Positions 47,451 to 57,504 of a stretch of 64,000 bases of DNA are shown here, one piece after another (within the stretch, counting starts at the first letter, position 1; every line of letters starts with the position of its first letter). Made by a program: the position numbers and the translations under genes. The stretch comes from Nemophila menziesii (taxonomy: Eukaryota > Streptophyta > Magnoliopsida > Boraginales > Hydrophyllaceae): NCBI GenBank assembly GCA_029959085.1, contig JARWIR010000018.1:22505001-22569000 (forward strand), given 5' to 3'. The notes beneath the pieces are model-generated. The model saw nothing but the letters and a program-made list of their open reading frames with translations. It did no database searches and had not been told where the DNA came from.

Positions 47451-48822
47451 ATATTATTAATAATGTTTAAATTATCATATAATGAGTTCCTATTGATCTA
47501 AACAGGTAGGTTAGCATTTCTCGCCCAAAAGAGACATTCGATAACCAGGATTGGATCACGATAAGACGAGACTAAAAGAGTGAGTTTAAAATTTTTTGAG
47601 AATCTATTTACAATTGAAGACATAACTAACAGACAATGAGATTCGCGATTTTTCATATGGAACCACACAAGGCTCTGGCCATATAAGATATACAATTAGG
47701 AGTTTTCCCGCAAATTAGACTCTTCAGTCATCTTATCCCAAAGATAAATTTCCAATGTATATCATACAATACGTCCAATGAACAATGTGAGCTACAAATT
47801 TTTTATGAAGCTTCCTTTATCTAGTTAAGACATCCCTGTTATAGTAGTTTTCTTCCCAAAAAATCACCCATAGACAATATTATCTTGGTTAGTGAAGAAA
47901 ATTATGTCACGAGGCATGCGAAAGGGAAGAAGAGTTGTATGACAATGAAAATTTACTTGGCCAAAGTGTACGACAAATTAAGATGGAATTCATTAGATAT
48001 TTGTTGAAGGCATTAAACATAACTTAAATTTCCTTGATATTGTGTTCGATGGAATGGGAGCCTCTTCCTTTTCTCATTCCCTCATCCGAAGGGATTAGAT
48101 TCTACTAAGGGGAAAGTTTTGAACCCAGGAAACATCATATAATAGTGTGGGTCATGGGTGTTATAAAGCTAGCTAAATGGTCAACAATCAATTTAACACA
48201 ACTAAAGATAGTCGCATCAATTTTCTTGCTCAGCAAGACAGCTCGGTAGGTCAAATTATAGGTACAAAACTAAGTTTTTCTTGTTGTGTAGGTGGTAGAA
48301 AGTGGTCATTCACTAGGTTGTCCTGGATTATTTTCTTATACTTTATAATTTGGGTGATGTGAGTTGCAAATAAATGCGTGGATTTGATAGTTCATGTTGT
48401 TAAAAAGCTAAGTACCCAACCATTGAGTATGTACATGCGTGGGGAGTTTGTAAGGAGGTTATGCCAGTGAGAGAATATAGAGTTACTAGGTTGGGATAGT
48501 AGTCATCAAGTATTGATGCTTAAACTTGACGAAAGAATAAATCCTAGTAGAAATTGTATAGAAGAGGGAGGTATCCATTTGGAACAAGGATTTGACTTGG
48601 ATAGGAAGGAGATTTTGCGATGAGGGTTAGTTGTATTATGTTGTTTATTGTTAAGATAAATAGTATTACATGAAGAACTAGTCTTGGAAGAGGAACTTGG
48701 AGCCATGAGGTTGTGTGTAGAGGTGGATTAGTACAATGTCATTACACTTTTGGAACAACCATCTATGGTTCGAGGGAAATGGGTCATTTAGAGAATAATA
48801 GGTAGGAAATATCATGATTTCT
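47451..48822 (+). pseudogene. LINE RT-RNase H remnant (unit C copy)
   Basis: Direct counterpart of 25,226-26,610 in B, sharing AAACAGGTAGGTTAGCATTTC-like starts, AAGTGTACGACAAATTAAGATGG (motif A region) and GAAGAGGGAGGTATCC (RNase H region). Homology with A and B stops abruptly after ATCATGATTTCTA at 48,822, mid-RNase H, marking the end of unit C. Confidence 0.55.
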
Positions 48823-50252
48823 AAGGTTCGAGTGGATGGACGGTTGATATCGCGATTCAGGCGTAAGAATTCTTCTGTAATCTCGTTTTAATTCATATAC
48901 AATTAACATTCAATATTAACTAACCTGACTATAATTTTTAACAGACAACATTGTGAGAGAAGTTGTGATCATTATCCACTCAGGAAGCCTCTTTCTAGAG
49001 TGTCTTGGGGTCGTCGTCAACCCCAGCATTTCTTGGAATTCAAATAAAGTCGGTGGTGAGTGTCACTAAAAAAGGAATAGGGAAGGTAGCATGAGGGTGG
49101 TTGCCTGGTATTGGTCTTACAAAAAAGGCAAAGATAAGAGGAGCTCCTCAAATGAGCCAGACACTTGCAGATGCTGCTAAATCAAACGGCATAATCAACT
49201 ACGTGAACATACTTGGTGAAACAGGGATTTGACCCTTTTTTTTTCCCGGCCACTAAGACTTTACCATCTACCGCTTGTATGCAGCAATCCCTGAACCAAC
49301 CGGATAAGATGAACTATTATATGGATATGTTCAATGTGCAACAAGACGATTGAGGACTCCCGGCCTTTGATTTGTTTTCTCCCCTGCAATCTCCATTCCA
49401 TCAGATCCTCCTCGTCCTCTGAATACTCGGAATACTCTGAATCTGAATTTGAATCCGAATTTAATTCCGCCCAAAGGTGAAGAAGAAGATGATTCCAAAA
49501 AGTTGATGAGTTCTCGTTAAACTTTCATGACTTTTATCGACTTTATTTTGTTTGCAATAACAACTTTATTGTTTAGATTATTTGTTCGAAGTTAACTATG
49601 AAATAACAGACTATAATTTTATTCGTTTTTAGCTTTTTAATATTGCTAAGTTTACCAGCATTTTATTCATTTATAATTGGTATTCGTATCGTTTTCCAAT
49701 TTTATATTTTCGATAAATTAAATTTGTTCCTCATATATTAATATAAAAAAAACAAAATAATCTAATTTTTTTATTTTATAATTAAAAAAAATTTCAAGAA
49801 AAATAAAAACACTAAGGGCGGAAATGTTGTCACCAATATTATAACGTTGTCGTCTCTAATAAAAACGTCTGCAGCAACGATGAGTGTGGTCGAAGAACAT
49901 ATTTGATATTAGCGACGGACAAAATCGTCGCTAATGATAATAATTTCGGCGACAACAAATGTCGTTTGTAATAACAGAGTCTCTAGCGACGACAATAGTC
50001 GCCGCTAGTTACCAAAATCGTTGTCTCCAATAATGTAGGAATCATTAGCGGTGACAGTGAGCGTGTCGCTTCTATTGACGATTTTTAGCAATTAAATTTT
50101 AGGGATTATATATTAGCGACGTCATGTCGTTGCTAAAAACAATAACGACGAAGACTTATCTAATATTTAGTGACAATTTTTGTCCGCGCTAAAGATGAAA
50201 ATCATAGCTATGGTGAACAAATTAGAGATAAGCCGTTTCTTTTGTAGATGAC
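48823..50252 (-). mobile_element. CACTA transposon end fragment with TTAGCGACGA sub-terminal repeats
   Basis: The right edge reads GCCGTTTCTTTTGTAGATG, close to the complement of the CACTACAAAAGAAA terminal repeat of plant CACTA (En/Spm) elements. 49,800-50,230 is packed with TTAGCGACG / CGTCGCTAA words in both orientations, including a hairpin (49,908-49,917 with 49,926-49,935). Such words are the transposase-binding type of sub-terminal repeat in CACTA elements. 49,280-49,500 encodes scattered words (MQQSLNQPDKMNYYMDMF, then acidic residues) similar to the end of a CACTA ORF, frameshifted. No left terminus found. Confidence 0.65.
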
Positions 50253-50470
50253 CCATACCATCCATGTCATTAATAAAATCTTCCAAGAGTTTTGTTGTCT
50301 TACCTTGTTAATGGGTCGCTTTTTATCCGCATTAATGGTTATGAGCAAATTCTCTTCTTTTTTTTTGGGCCAATGGGTCACATGATATGGGTTATGATAG
50401 CGTTTTTTTTTTTTACACAGCGTTTGCTATAAGCGCGTATTTTCTTCATAGGCTTACATCTCCTTTAGCC

Positions 50471-50487
50471 TCTATAAATAAATAAAC
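50471..50487 (+). promoter_or_regulatory. TATA box of small secreted-peptide candidate
   Basis: TCTATAAATAAATAAAC is a strong plant TATA box, about 100 bp upstream of the ATG at 50,574. A likely start of transcription lies near 50,500 (TATCATACATC), followed by an A/T-rich leader with TTTTCTCTCTCC. Confidence 0.6.
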
Positions 50488-50553
50488 AACCCCCCACTTA
50501 TCATACATCTAGTTTTCAACAAAAAGTTTTCACTTTTCTCTCTCCGAATTCAA

Positions 50554-50595
50554 ATGTTATTTTCTGACTATATATGGATTGTCTGCGTATGTTGA
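50554..50595 (+). other. Short upstream ORF overlapping the candidate start
   Basis: ATG at 50,554 opens a 13-codon frame ending at a TGA at 50,593-50,595, in a different frame and overlapping the 50,574 ATG. If transcribed, it could lower translation of the downstream frame. Confidence 0.35.
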
Positions 50596-50816
50596 TGTTC
50601 ATGATCGTGATCATGCCTGTGTTTTTCATGGGTGAAGCCGTAGCTCAGCCCGAACAATCGTCAGTTTATACGGCAATTACGACCACCATTAATTCAGCTC
50701 CTTTGCCTTCTGTTGACGCCATGGAATGATCTGTGGAGTGGTGTGATGATATACGTGGCCTTCACAGATATGGAATTGCTTGCTCCTTTATTGTACTAGT
50801 TGGAATATTAATATGA
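50574..50816 (+). pseudogene. Small secreted peptide, arabinogalactan-peptide-like, with internal TGA
   Basis: The ATG at 50,574 gives 51 codons to a TGA at 50,727-50,729. The first 24 residues (MDCLRMLMFMIVIMPVFFMG then EAVA) form a clear signal peptide with an AVA|Q cleavage site, followed by a short S/T/P-rich stretch (QSSVYTAITTTINSAPLPS). Past the TGA the same frame continues 28 codons to a hydrophobic tail, YGIACSFIVLVGILI, and a final stop near 50,816. The tail resembles the GIAY...L GPI-anchor signal of plant arabinogalactan peptides. The whole (about 80 aa) fits that family in length and layout but has few Ala-Pro pairs. Either the TGA is a disabling mutation or the product is a 51-aa secreted peptide. 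It lies between two CACTA elements in the only stretch without obvious transposon sequence. Confidence 0.4.
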
Positions 50817-51240
50817 TTATATGAGATGTCCTGCTTTTTGTTCCTCCTTGTTTTGCATGTCATGGTTTATGGTAAATTTTCTTAATAACTATCTTGTGTT
50901 AAAAGAGATATATTAATAATATTATTTTCTCTAGAACTTTTTCTTCATTGCTTCCAAACTTTAGTGTAACATCGATCTATCCATAACATCATGATCGTAT
51001 CCCTAAAGTGCAAATCTCAGGCTTATGTCCCACAATGACACACTTACAACAAAAAATCAATACATCATCATAACTTTAATTAAGCCAATGTTAGAATGTT
51101 GGAGTTCAACCCTCATCCGAAGGATTGGTACAATAGTTCTAGTACACATCTTTAAGTAGTCAATTAGTCAATTTCCTTGAATATTAACCAAGGTAACTGC
51201 AAAATTTTAAAAAAAAAAAAAAACATGTCATAATATACAG
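50817..51240. other. Intergenic, no feature seen
   Basis: Downstream of the small peptide candidate. AT-rich, no frame or repeat that I can support; an A run lies at 51,210-51,223. Confidence 0.4.
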
Positions 51241-51330
51241 ACTGTTTGAATGGAAGTGTCGCAGTTTGAATACATATGGATATAGTTGTGAGGTCCATGT
51301 CTCTGAGAGGAATGTCCTTTTTCCACATTT

Positions 51331-51917
51331 TTACAGCCAATCAAATACTGTAGGGTTGATCTGCCAATTAATTAACCTTTCCAACGCATTCCCAGTTCTG
51401 ACCAGGAATGTATTTTCTGCAAGTCTGAAGGCTTCAATAAGGAAAGTGATAGTTTCTTGAACCTTTTGCTTATCAATTTTCAAATCCGTGATAATTATAA
51501 GAAGAAGAGATTTAACACCACAATCCATAGAGGTGTGTTGTGTAGAAGAAAGGCTCACTAAGAAAAAGCACATCCACTTGTGTTTTTTTGTGCTTGAAAT
51601 ATTTGATTTATTTTTTAATATACCGTATAATATATATGTTAAGCTATTCGTTTTAGGGTTATTTGTTTTCAGACATCCACTTAGAGAATAAAGAGCATCT
51701 GCGATATATTTAATCAAGACCGTTGTTCCACTGTTCTAATTAGATGAATTTTTGGCATGCATTGTGGATTTCTAGAAACCCAAAGTGTGAAATCTGTCCC
51801 CCAAACCCCTATGGAAGCCCAATCCTGGTTAATTCCAACTCTATCCACATTTATTTTCATAGTGATTGTGTCATCGCATTTCACACAAGGTGATTGATAT
51901 TCCATTAAACTGAACAT
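51331..51917 (-). pseudogene. Unrecognised coding remnant, two minus-strand frames
   Basis: Frames at 51,917-51,714 (with DDTITMKINVDRVGINQDWA and ECMPKIHLIRTVEQ-like words) and 51,717-51,331 (with DLKIDKQKVQETITFLIEAF and LAENTFLVRTGNALERL) overlap by a few bases. They have mixed, non-low-complexity composition, unlike the shadow frames nearby, which suggests one gene with a frameshift or an intron. There is no recognised domain; the second part could be an amphipathic helical segment. I cannot assign a function. Absence from the other repeated units fits a single-copy host-gene remnant. Confidence 0.3.
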
Positions 51918-52739
51918 ATAAATGAGAGTTTTGGTATTCCAGAAATCTTTATTAATATTACCTCCATTTGATACACTCTAAAGTATTTGTCTCGTCTCTA
52001 ATGATGTAGAGTAGTATTATTCTATAGCTAATAATAGAATTTTATCTTTACCGATGATGTGTCATTGCTAAATAATCGTTGCAAGAGTTTCTTCGTTAAA
52101 AATAAATTTTTGCGACGCAACACTATTTTTCGTCTTTAATGATACTCGTATTTTTAGCAATAACTCGCACTTACCAATAAGGACAACTTATCATTTCATT
52201 AGCAATGAAATAATTCGTCGCCAATGATAATTTCATTAGCGATGGATTATTTCGTTAATATACTAAGAGTCATTTTCGGCAAAAATAAATCGTCGCTATT
52301 ACTTAGTTATCTTAATTAGTACGAAAATATTTGATGCTAATGATTTCATTATCATCGAAAATTTCATCGTTAATGATTATTCATCTTTACCAATAAAATT
52401 TGTGTCAGTAATAACTTTATTCATTATGAACAACATTTTCGTCCCTAATGAGAAAATCAAAGGACAAGTTCATCGTTAATGTAACGAATATCATGTCGTC
52501 GCTAATGAATGTAATTTAAATAAAATTAAGTTTGTTATATTAATAGAAACTAATTTACATTTGTTATTTGATTTATCAATAAAACATTCGAATGAATTAA
52601 AATACGAATTGCAAATTATAAAAAACTATGCATATAATCTAAACAGTAGAAAAAAATCATAAATAAAAAATATTAAGGACATAGTCTGAATATACAAAAA
52701 GTAGTGTCTGAATTACTAATAATAGTCGAAAATATTCTC

Positions 52740-54240
52740 ATTATTTTCATTTATATCTTCATCTGTAAGGCGTGTATAATTTACAAAATGGATGAGTGGC
52801 ACCTATCGGAGAAGGAGTGGCACCTGTAGGAGGAGCTGGTGAAGTAAGAACTTGTCTTTGGTGTTTGAAGGAAATGAATGTCCGAGTATCTCAACTTACC
52901 TGTCATCATTAAACCAAGACATAAATGTGTTAATCTGATCAATACCCATAATTTGGCGTGTGCTAGCAGTAGAGGTCGTGGATCGATCTACATGAGAAGT
53001 AAAAGGTTTAAATCCTTGTGCTACCATGCACTTATTCACGTATTCGACTAGGCCATGGAATGTTTCTTCCATCTCTGGTGTAACGCGTCCTTCACCAGGA
53101 GCTTTCCACTAGACCTTTAGATTAGGGCAAACACTAGGTACCCATCCCCGTGTTCTCTTCCATGTCCCTTTTGTAGTGGCACTGACCACCGTGTCTACTT
53201 ATTCCTGTCGAGAAAGTGAAGGGGTAGAAGATGAAGGATTACTCAAACCAGCTCGTGACCCAACTTGTGTGGCCATCGAGTGCATATGATGTGTTAAGAC
53301 TTCCTGTTAAACAAAACAAACATATAGCTACTAATCATTTTATATATTTTGTAATTTTTCATCTGATTCATGATACCGCTCGACCCTTCACTCATTCGCT
53401 TGTTTATCAAACCCGGCTTCATAAAATAACGTAGCTATAAGAGGCAATTTTACACTCAACTCTCCTCCCTCTGTCAATTGCGGGACCTCCGGTAGTTATC
53501 TAATTACCTCATGTGTCAGTCAATAACTAGTATATTAGCTCTACAAAAGAACAAAAAATAAAAAAATGTATCCACCTCTAGTAGTGTTTCCCACCTCTGT
53601 AAGATATTTATTGATCCACCACTACTCGAGTTTTCTTGCTTTGCCATGTTGTCTTCATTAGACTTCGCTTGAATTTGTATTTTTTAATTTTAAAACAAAA
53701 ACATTATTCGACAAAATAAACATATTTTGATTGAATTTTAAAACAAACAACTCGAACTCGCCTCTCGACTGTCCTAGTATACACAACTTCTTTCCCAATC
53801 CACGTCTCAGATAATCAGGTTTTATACGTTGGAAATAGTAAACATCGTTTGATATAGTTCTTGTTACCCCTATAACGCTCCACACAAATTCCCGACAAGC
53901 AATTCAATATCTCCGCCCAATCTGTCCTCCTCCTCTACTATCCACATCTAAATAGTCTTTCATTAAAGTTACAACACTTGAAATTTTTACAACTGAATAA
54001 TTATCAAACACGTGTAAAATGTAATTAACCTCAATTTCTCAAATACTCATTGGACAAGATTGGGCGAAACCATTGCCCATGATTTGTAGCAAGGAGGGAC
54101 ACTATCTCATACGATCAAACCTATAACTCTAGCGACGTCCAACCTGTACTCCGAGGTAGGGTTCCATGTCTCGTCCAGGACACAAAAATCAACTATCAAG
54201 AGACCATCGACTTCCTGCATAGCCCTTATGGCGGATTGTA
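52740..54240 (-). pseudogene. CACTA-type ORF remnant
   Basis: Minus-strand words from the right: MQEVDGLLIVDFCVLDETW (about 54,150-54,215), SEYRLDVARVIGLI, VPPCYKSWAMVSPNLV (about 54,050-54,100), and further on EGRVTPEMEETFHGLVEYVN (about 53,035-53,100). Order and composition fit the accessory ORF of plant CACTA elements (the plant-transposase/Transposase_24 class), but stops, a missing middle and likely intron remnants prevent a full reading. An intact product would bind the sub-terminal repeats or assist excision. Family assignment is by resemblance and by the CACTA ends around it. Confidence 0.45.
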
Positions 54241-54298
54241 GTGTCGCCCTACCCTAGGCTTTCATTTATATTTACATATATTTATAAGAATGAGTTTA

Positions 54299-54301
<3 letters not shown>

Positions 54302-54382
<81 letters not shown>
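54302..54382. repeat. (TA)n(TG)n compound microsatellite
   Basis: About 15 TA followed by about 26 TG dinucleotides without interruption. Confidence 0.95.
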
Positions 54383-54383
<1 letters not shown>

Positions 54384-54489
54384 CATCGAACACTCTATAT
54401 CGTATATACCAGTGTCATTGCAATCATATATGGGAATATTGGCAGTCGTGATTTATGGCTTAAGGATTAGGCCTTAGGGTTTATTTGTA

Positions 54490-54880
54490 ATTTATTAACA
54501 ATTTAATGACTTATTTGCAATTTTTTTAGTTCAAGGAGGTACGTGCAATTTTTGCATACCAGAAGGACTTATGTGCAATTTGTTAATACATTAAGTACTT
54601 AAGTGTAATTATAATATACTATAAAGACTTATTTAATTTTTTTTAATAGTTTAGGGACTCATTGGAAATTTTATAATAGTAAAAGGACTTTTTTGCAATT
54701 TTTAATGGTGTAAGGACTTTTTTGTATTTTTTTAATAATTTAAGGACATATGTGTAATTTTTAATATCATAAGGAATTAAGGGTAATTATTACATAATAT
54801 AAGGACTTCTATGCAATTTTTTAATAATTTAAGGACTAAAATGCATTTTTTTAATAATATAAGGACTTATATGTCCCCTT
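54490..54880. repeat. Degenerate tandem array AAGGACTT...TGCAATTTTTTAAT
   Basis: About ten units of 30-45 bp built on the pattern TTAAGGACTTATGTGCAATT with T-rich spacers (54,505, 54,530, 54,567, 54,630, 54,665, 54,700, 54,745, 54,800, 54,830, 54,862). Non-coding. Confidence 0.7.
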
Positions 54881-54889
54881 TTGTTTGAC

Positions 54890-55560
54890 AAAAGTTCATA
54901 ACCTAACAAAAAATTACAAAATTAACCCCTGAGAATTTGAAAAAGGAGAAATACCTCCCCCCCCCCCCCCCCTTTGGTTTTGAAAAGGGAGAAATACCCT
55001 CTGTAGTTTTGTAAAGGGCAAAATACCCCCATGCTTATTGAAAAGGGAAAAATAACCCCTACAGTTTTGAATACTACTCAAAATAACCCCTATAATTTTA
55101 AAAAATACAAATACCCCTACAATTTCCAATCAAAGTTATATATCAACCTACAAAAGGTACCTCTCCCTTTGCAAAACAATAGGGGGGATACTTTTTGCCT
55201 TTCCAAAACCACCTGGGAAGGGGGTAATTTGCCTTTGTCAAAACCATATAGAGTATTTCTCCCTTTTAAAACCATAGGGGGATAATTTTGGCATGGCATA
55301 GGGATCTATAGTGTACTTTAGGCATGGCATAAGAACATATAGTGTAATTAACTCTAATTCATATTTTGCATAATAAAGAGAATATAAGGCAATTATCTCC
55401 TATAAAACAGGGACCTATAATGTAATTTTAGCATGACACAAGGACATATAGTGCAATTAGCTCAAATTTCTATCCAGACCAATAATGAAATTAACTATAG
55501 TTCATTTTATGAATAATATAGAGACTAAAATGCATTTAACTCGCATAAAAAGGGATTAAT
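54890..55560. repeat. Fold-back region rich in AGGGGTATTT motifs, with C16 run
   Basis: 54,900-55,130 carries repeated AAATACCC(C/T)...GTTTTGAAAAGGG. 55,140-55,290 carries the complement (CCCTTTTAAAACCATAGGGGG, TTTGCCTTT), making an imperfect inverted repeat. A run of 16 C lies at 54,957-54,972. 55,300-55,560 continues with related GGCATAGGGATCTATAGTGTA units. It looks like a small non-autonomous fold-back insertion inside the CACTA element. Confidence 0.55.
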
Positions 55561-56269
55561 AACGCAATTAACCATAAGAATTACTTGATCAATGTAAAAA
55601 TATGACTTGTTATCTGAGATAAGAGCTTAACTATGGTAATTGTACCATGGAGAGGAGATTGCCAGAGAGGCTCGGGCAGAAATTGTAACATAACATTTAC
55701 AAAAATAAATTTAAACAAATTATAATATTTTGATTTTTTTTAAAGAAATTGGTAATTGGATGAAATGAAAAATAAACAATTTGTTAGTATTCATTTCTTA
55801 ATTCCACCTCATTTAGTGTCGCTTGAATCTAGAGAGGAATCTGAATAAAAAATATCGGGGTTTGAAATTAAATTAGCTGAAAGGGCTTCTTCGGTTGTTT
55901 ATAGTGTTTGCCATTAGAGACGATTTCTAAAGAACCAAAATTTGGTTGCTAAATATTTTTTAATTGCCATATGTCATTAGCGACGACGTGTGTCTTTGCT
56001 AATGACAAGTGTAAATAAACCCGAGAAAAAACATTGGATTCCAATTTATCAAAGATTGAATTTTATTTATTAGCAACGACAAATATCGTCACTTAAAAAT
56101 CTTTCAATAGAATGACTAGATTTGTCAGTGTTGATTATGAGATTTTTACCCAACGGATTTTGGAGACACCCCTAATAGACCTAAGCACCCCTACACAATC
56201 AACTCTTCTTACTAAAGGTAACCAACACTATACACGTATTTACCTGTTACCTATTCTACCCTCAAATAA

Positions 56270-56341
56270 TTTTCCCACACTATATATTTAATATCACATT
56301 TCATTATACAACTCTCTTTCTCACGCACTCACACAATTGAC

Positions 56342-56427
<86 letters not shown>

Positions 56428-56460
56428 TCTCCCTCTCTCATAACAAACACACACTAACAT
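56270..56460 (+). promoter_or_regulatory. MULE transposase promoter and (CT)n leader
   Basis: CACTATATATTTAATATC (56,278-56,295) is a TATA-type element. It is followed by a leader with TCATTATACAACTCTC and a (CT)n tract at 56,347-56,439 of about 45 units with a few CCC interruptions. Pyrimidine-rich leaders are common downstream of plant transcription starts. Confidence 0.5.
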
Positions 56461-56779
56461 CCACAAATACCTATTTTGTACGATTTCTTTTATATGTTTT
56501 GAGTCTAATTTTTTGATTAATTCTCACCCTATTAAAGATTTAGTGTAAGTTTTCCACACCTTTTTTGTTATTAAACAATCGTTTTACTGTATTATCATGT
56601 TTCTATGTTGATATTTCTGGGTGTTTATAAATGAGCTATCATGATTTTTTTTGAATTGCTTATCTCGAGTCTATTGCTCATTATTTTGTGTACTTATTGA
56701 GTCTTACCATATATGTATGTGTTTCTTAGGGTTTTAGTTGTTTTTTCCATTTATTTTAGTTATTAACTGCGTATAACCA

Positions 56780-57480
56780 TGCATACTCATATACGTTTCG
56801 AATACTTGGTGATTTATACCCTGTTATGCTTTGAATACTCAGTGATTTGTTGTTTTTCATATTTATGTGTTCTTTTGCATGTTTTCCGAGCACCCAGTGA
56901 TCTTCAATCATTTTATACCTCTTGTTACTCAGTTATTTTTACCCCTAATATGATTAGAATACTCAATGATTAATTGTTTCTCTGATTACTCAACGTATTT
57001 TGCATGCATACCGAGCACTTAATGATTTTCGTGCCTTTTCCATTTTGAATCCTTGGTTAATTGATTACTTAGCATATTTTCCTTATTTTGGTATGGATAT
57101 TAAAGTTACTGAGTACTCATCTTATGTTATTATGTTTTGTTATATAAACACTAAGCACTCAAATGTTTTTGGATATACTCAGTTAACCCCATTGTTGATG
57201 TTTAGTTCTATGAGTACTCAATCCTTTTTATTGTTAATCTATGTAAAATAACAGAGTACTCAATACATTATATTGCTAATATGTGAAAAATACTTGAGTA
57301 CACAATACATTTCATTGATAACGTGTGTAAAATACCTAAGTACTCAATACAATTTGTTGTTAATGCATGTAAAACCCTTAAGTACTCAGTATTTGCATTA
57401 TACACATACAGATTTTGTTAACTCATAGTTGTTTCTATACCTATTTTTGTATCAATATACTAATACTCAATAAGATATTT
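56780..57480. repeat. Interspersed (A/G)(A/G)TACTCA(G/A)T motif array
   Basis: More than twenty copies of a core GAATACTCAGTGAT or AGTACTCAATACAT, every 20-50 bp. 57,250-57,400 is a three-unit tandem of about 49 bp (AGTACTCAATACAT...TTGTTAAT...TGTAAAATAC). Related words return at 60,290-60,395 (ACATACTCAGTAA), downstream of the transposase. Confidence 0.8.
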
Positions 57481-57504
57481 TTTACTATGCTCGATAAATT
57501 TTGA

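Larger units (their letters stand above)
51973..56130. mobile_element. Second CACTA-like element, decayed
   Basis: The left end CACTCTAAAGTATTTGTCTCG resembles the CACTACAAGAAATTTGTC type of terminus. It is followed by a sub-terminal region (52,020-52,510) full of TCGTCGCTAATG and ATTAGCGATGG words. The right end region (55,905-56,105) has TTAGCGACGACG and CTTTGCTAATGAC words and stops at TTTGTCAGTG (56,130). A minus-strand coding remnant lies between. I could not find a convincing 3-bp target duplication, so the exact borders are provisional. Confidence 0.5.
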
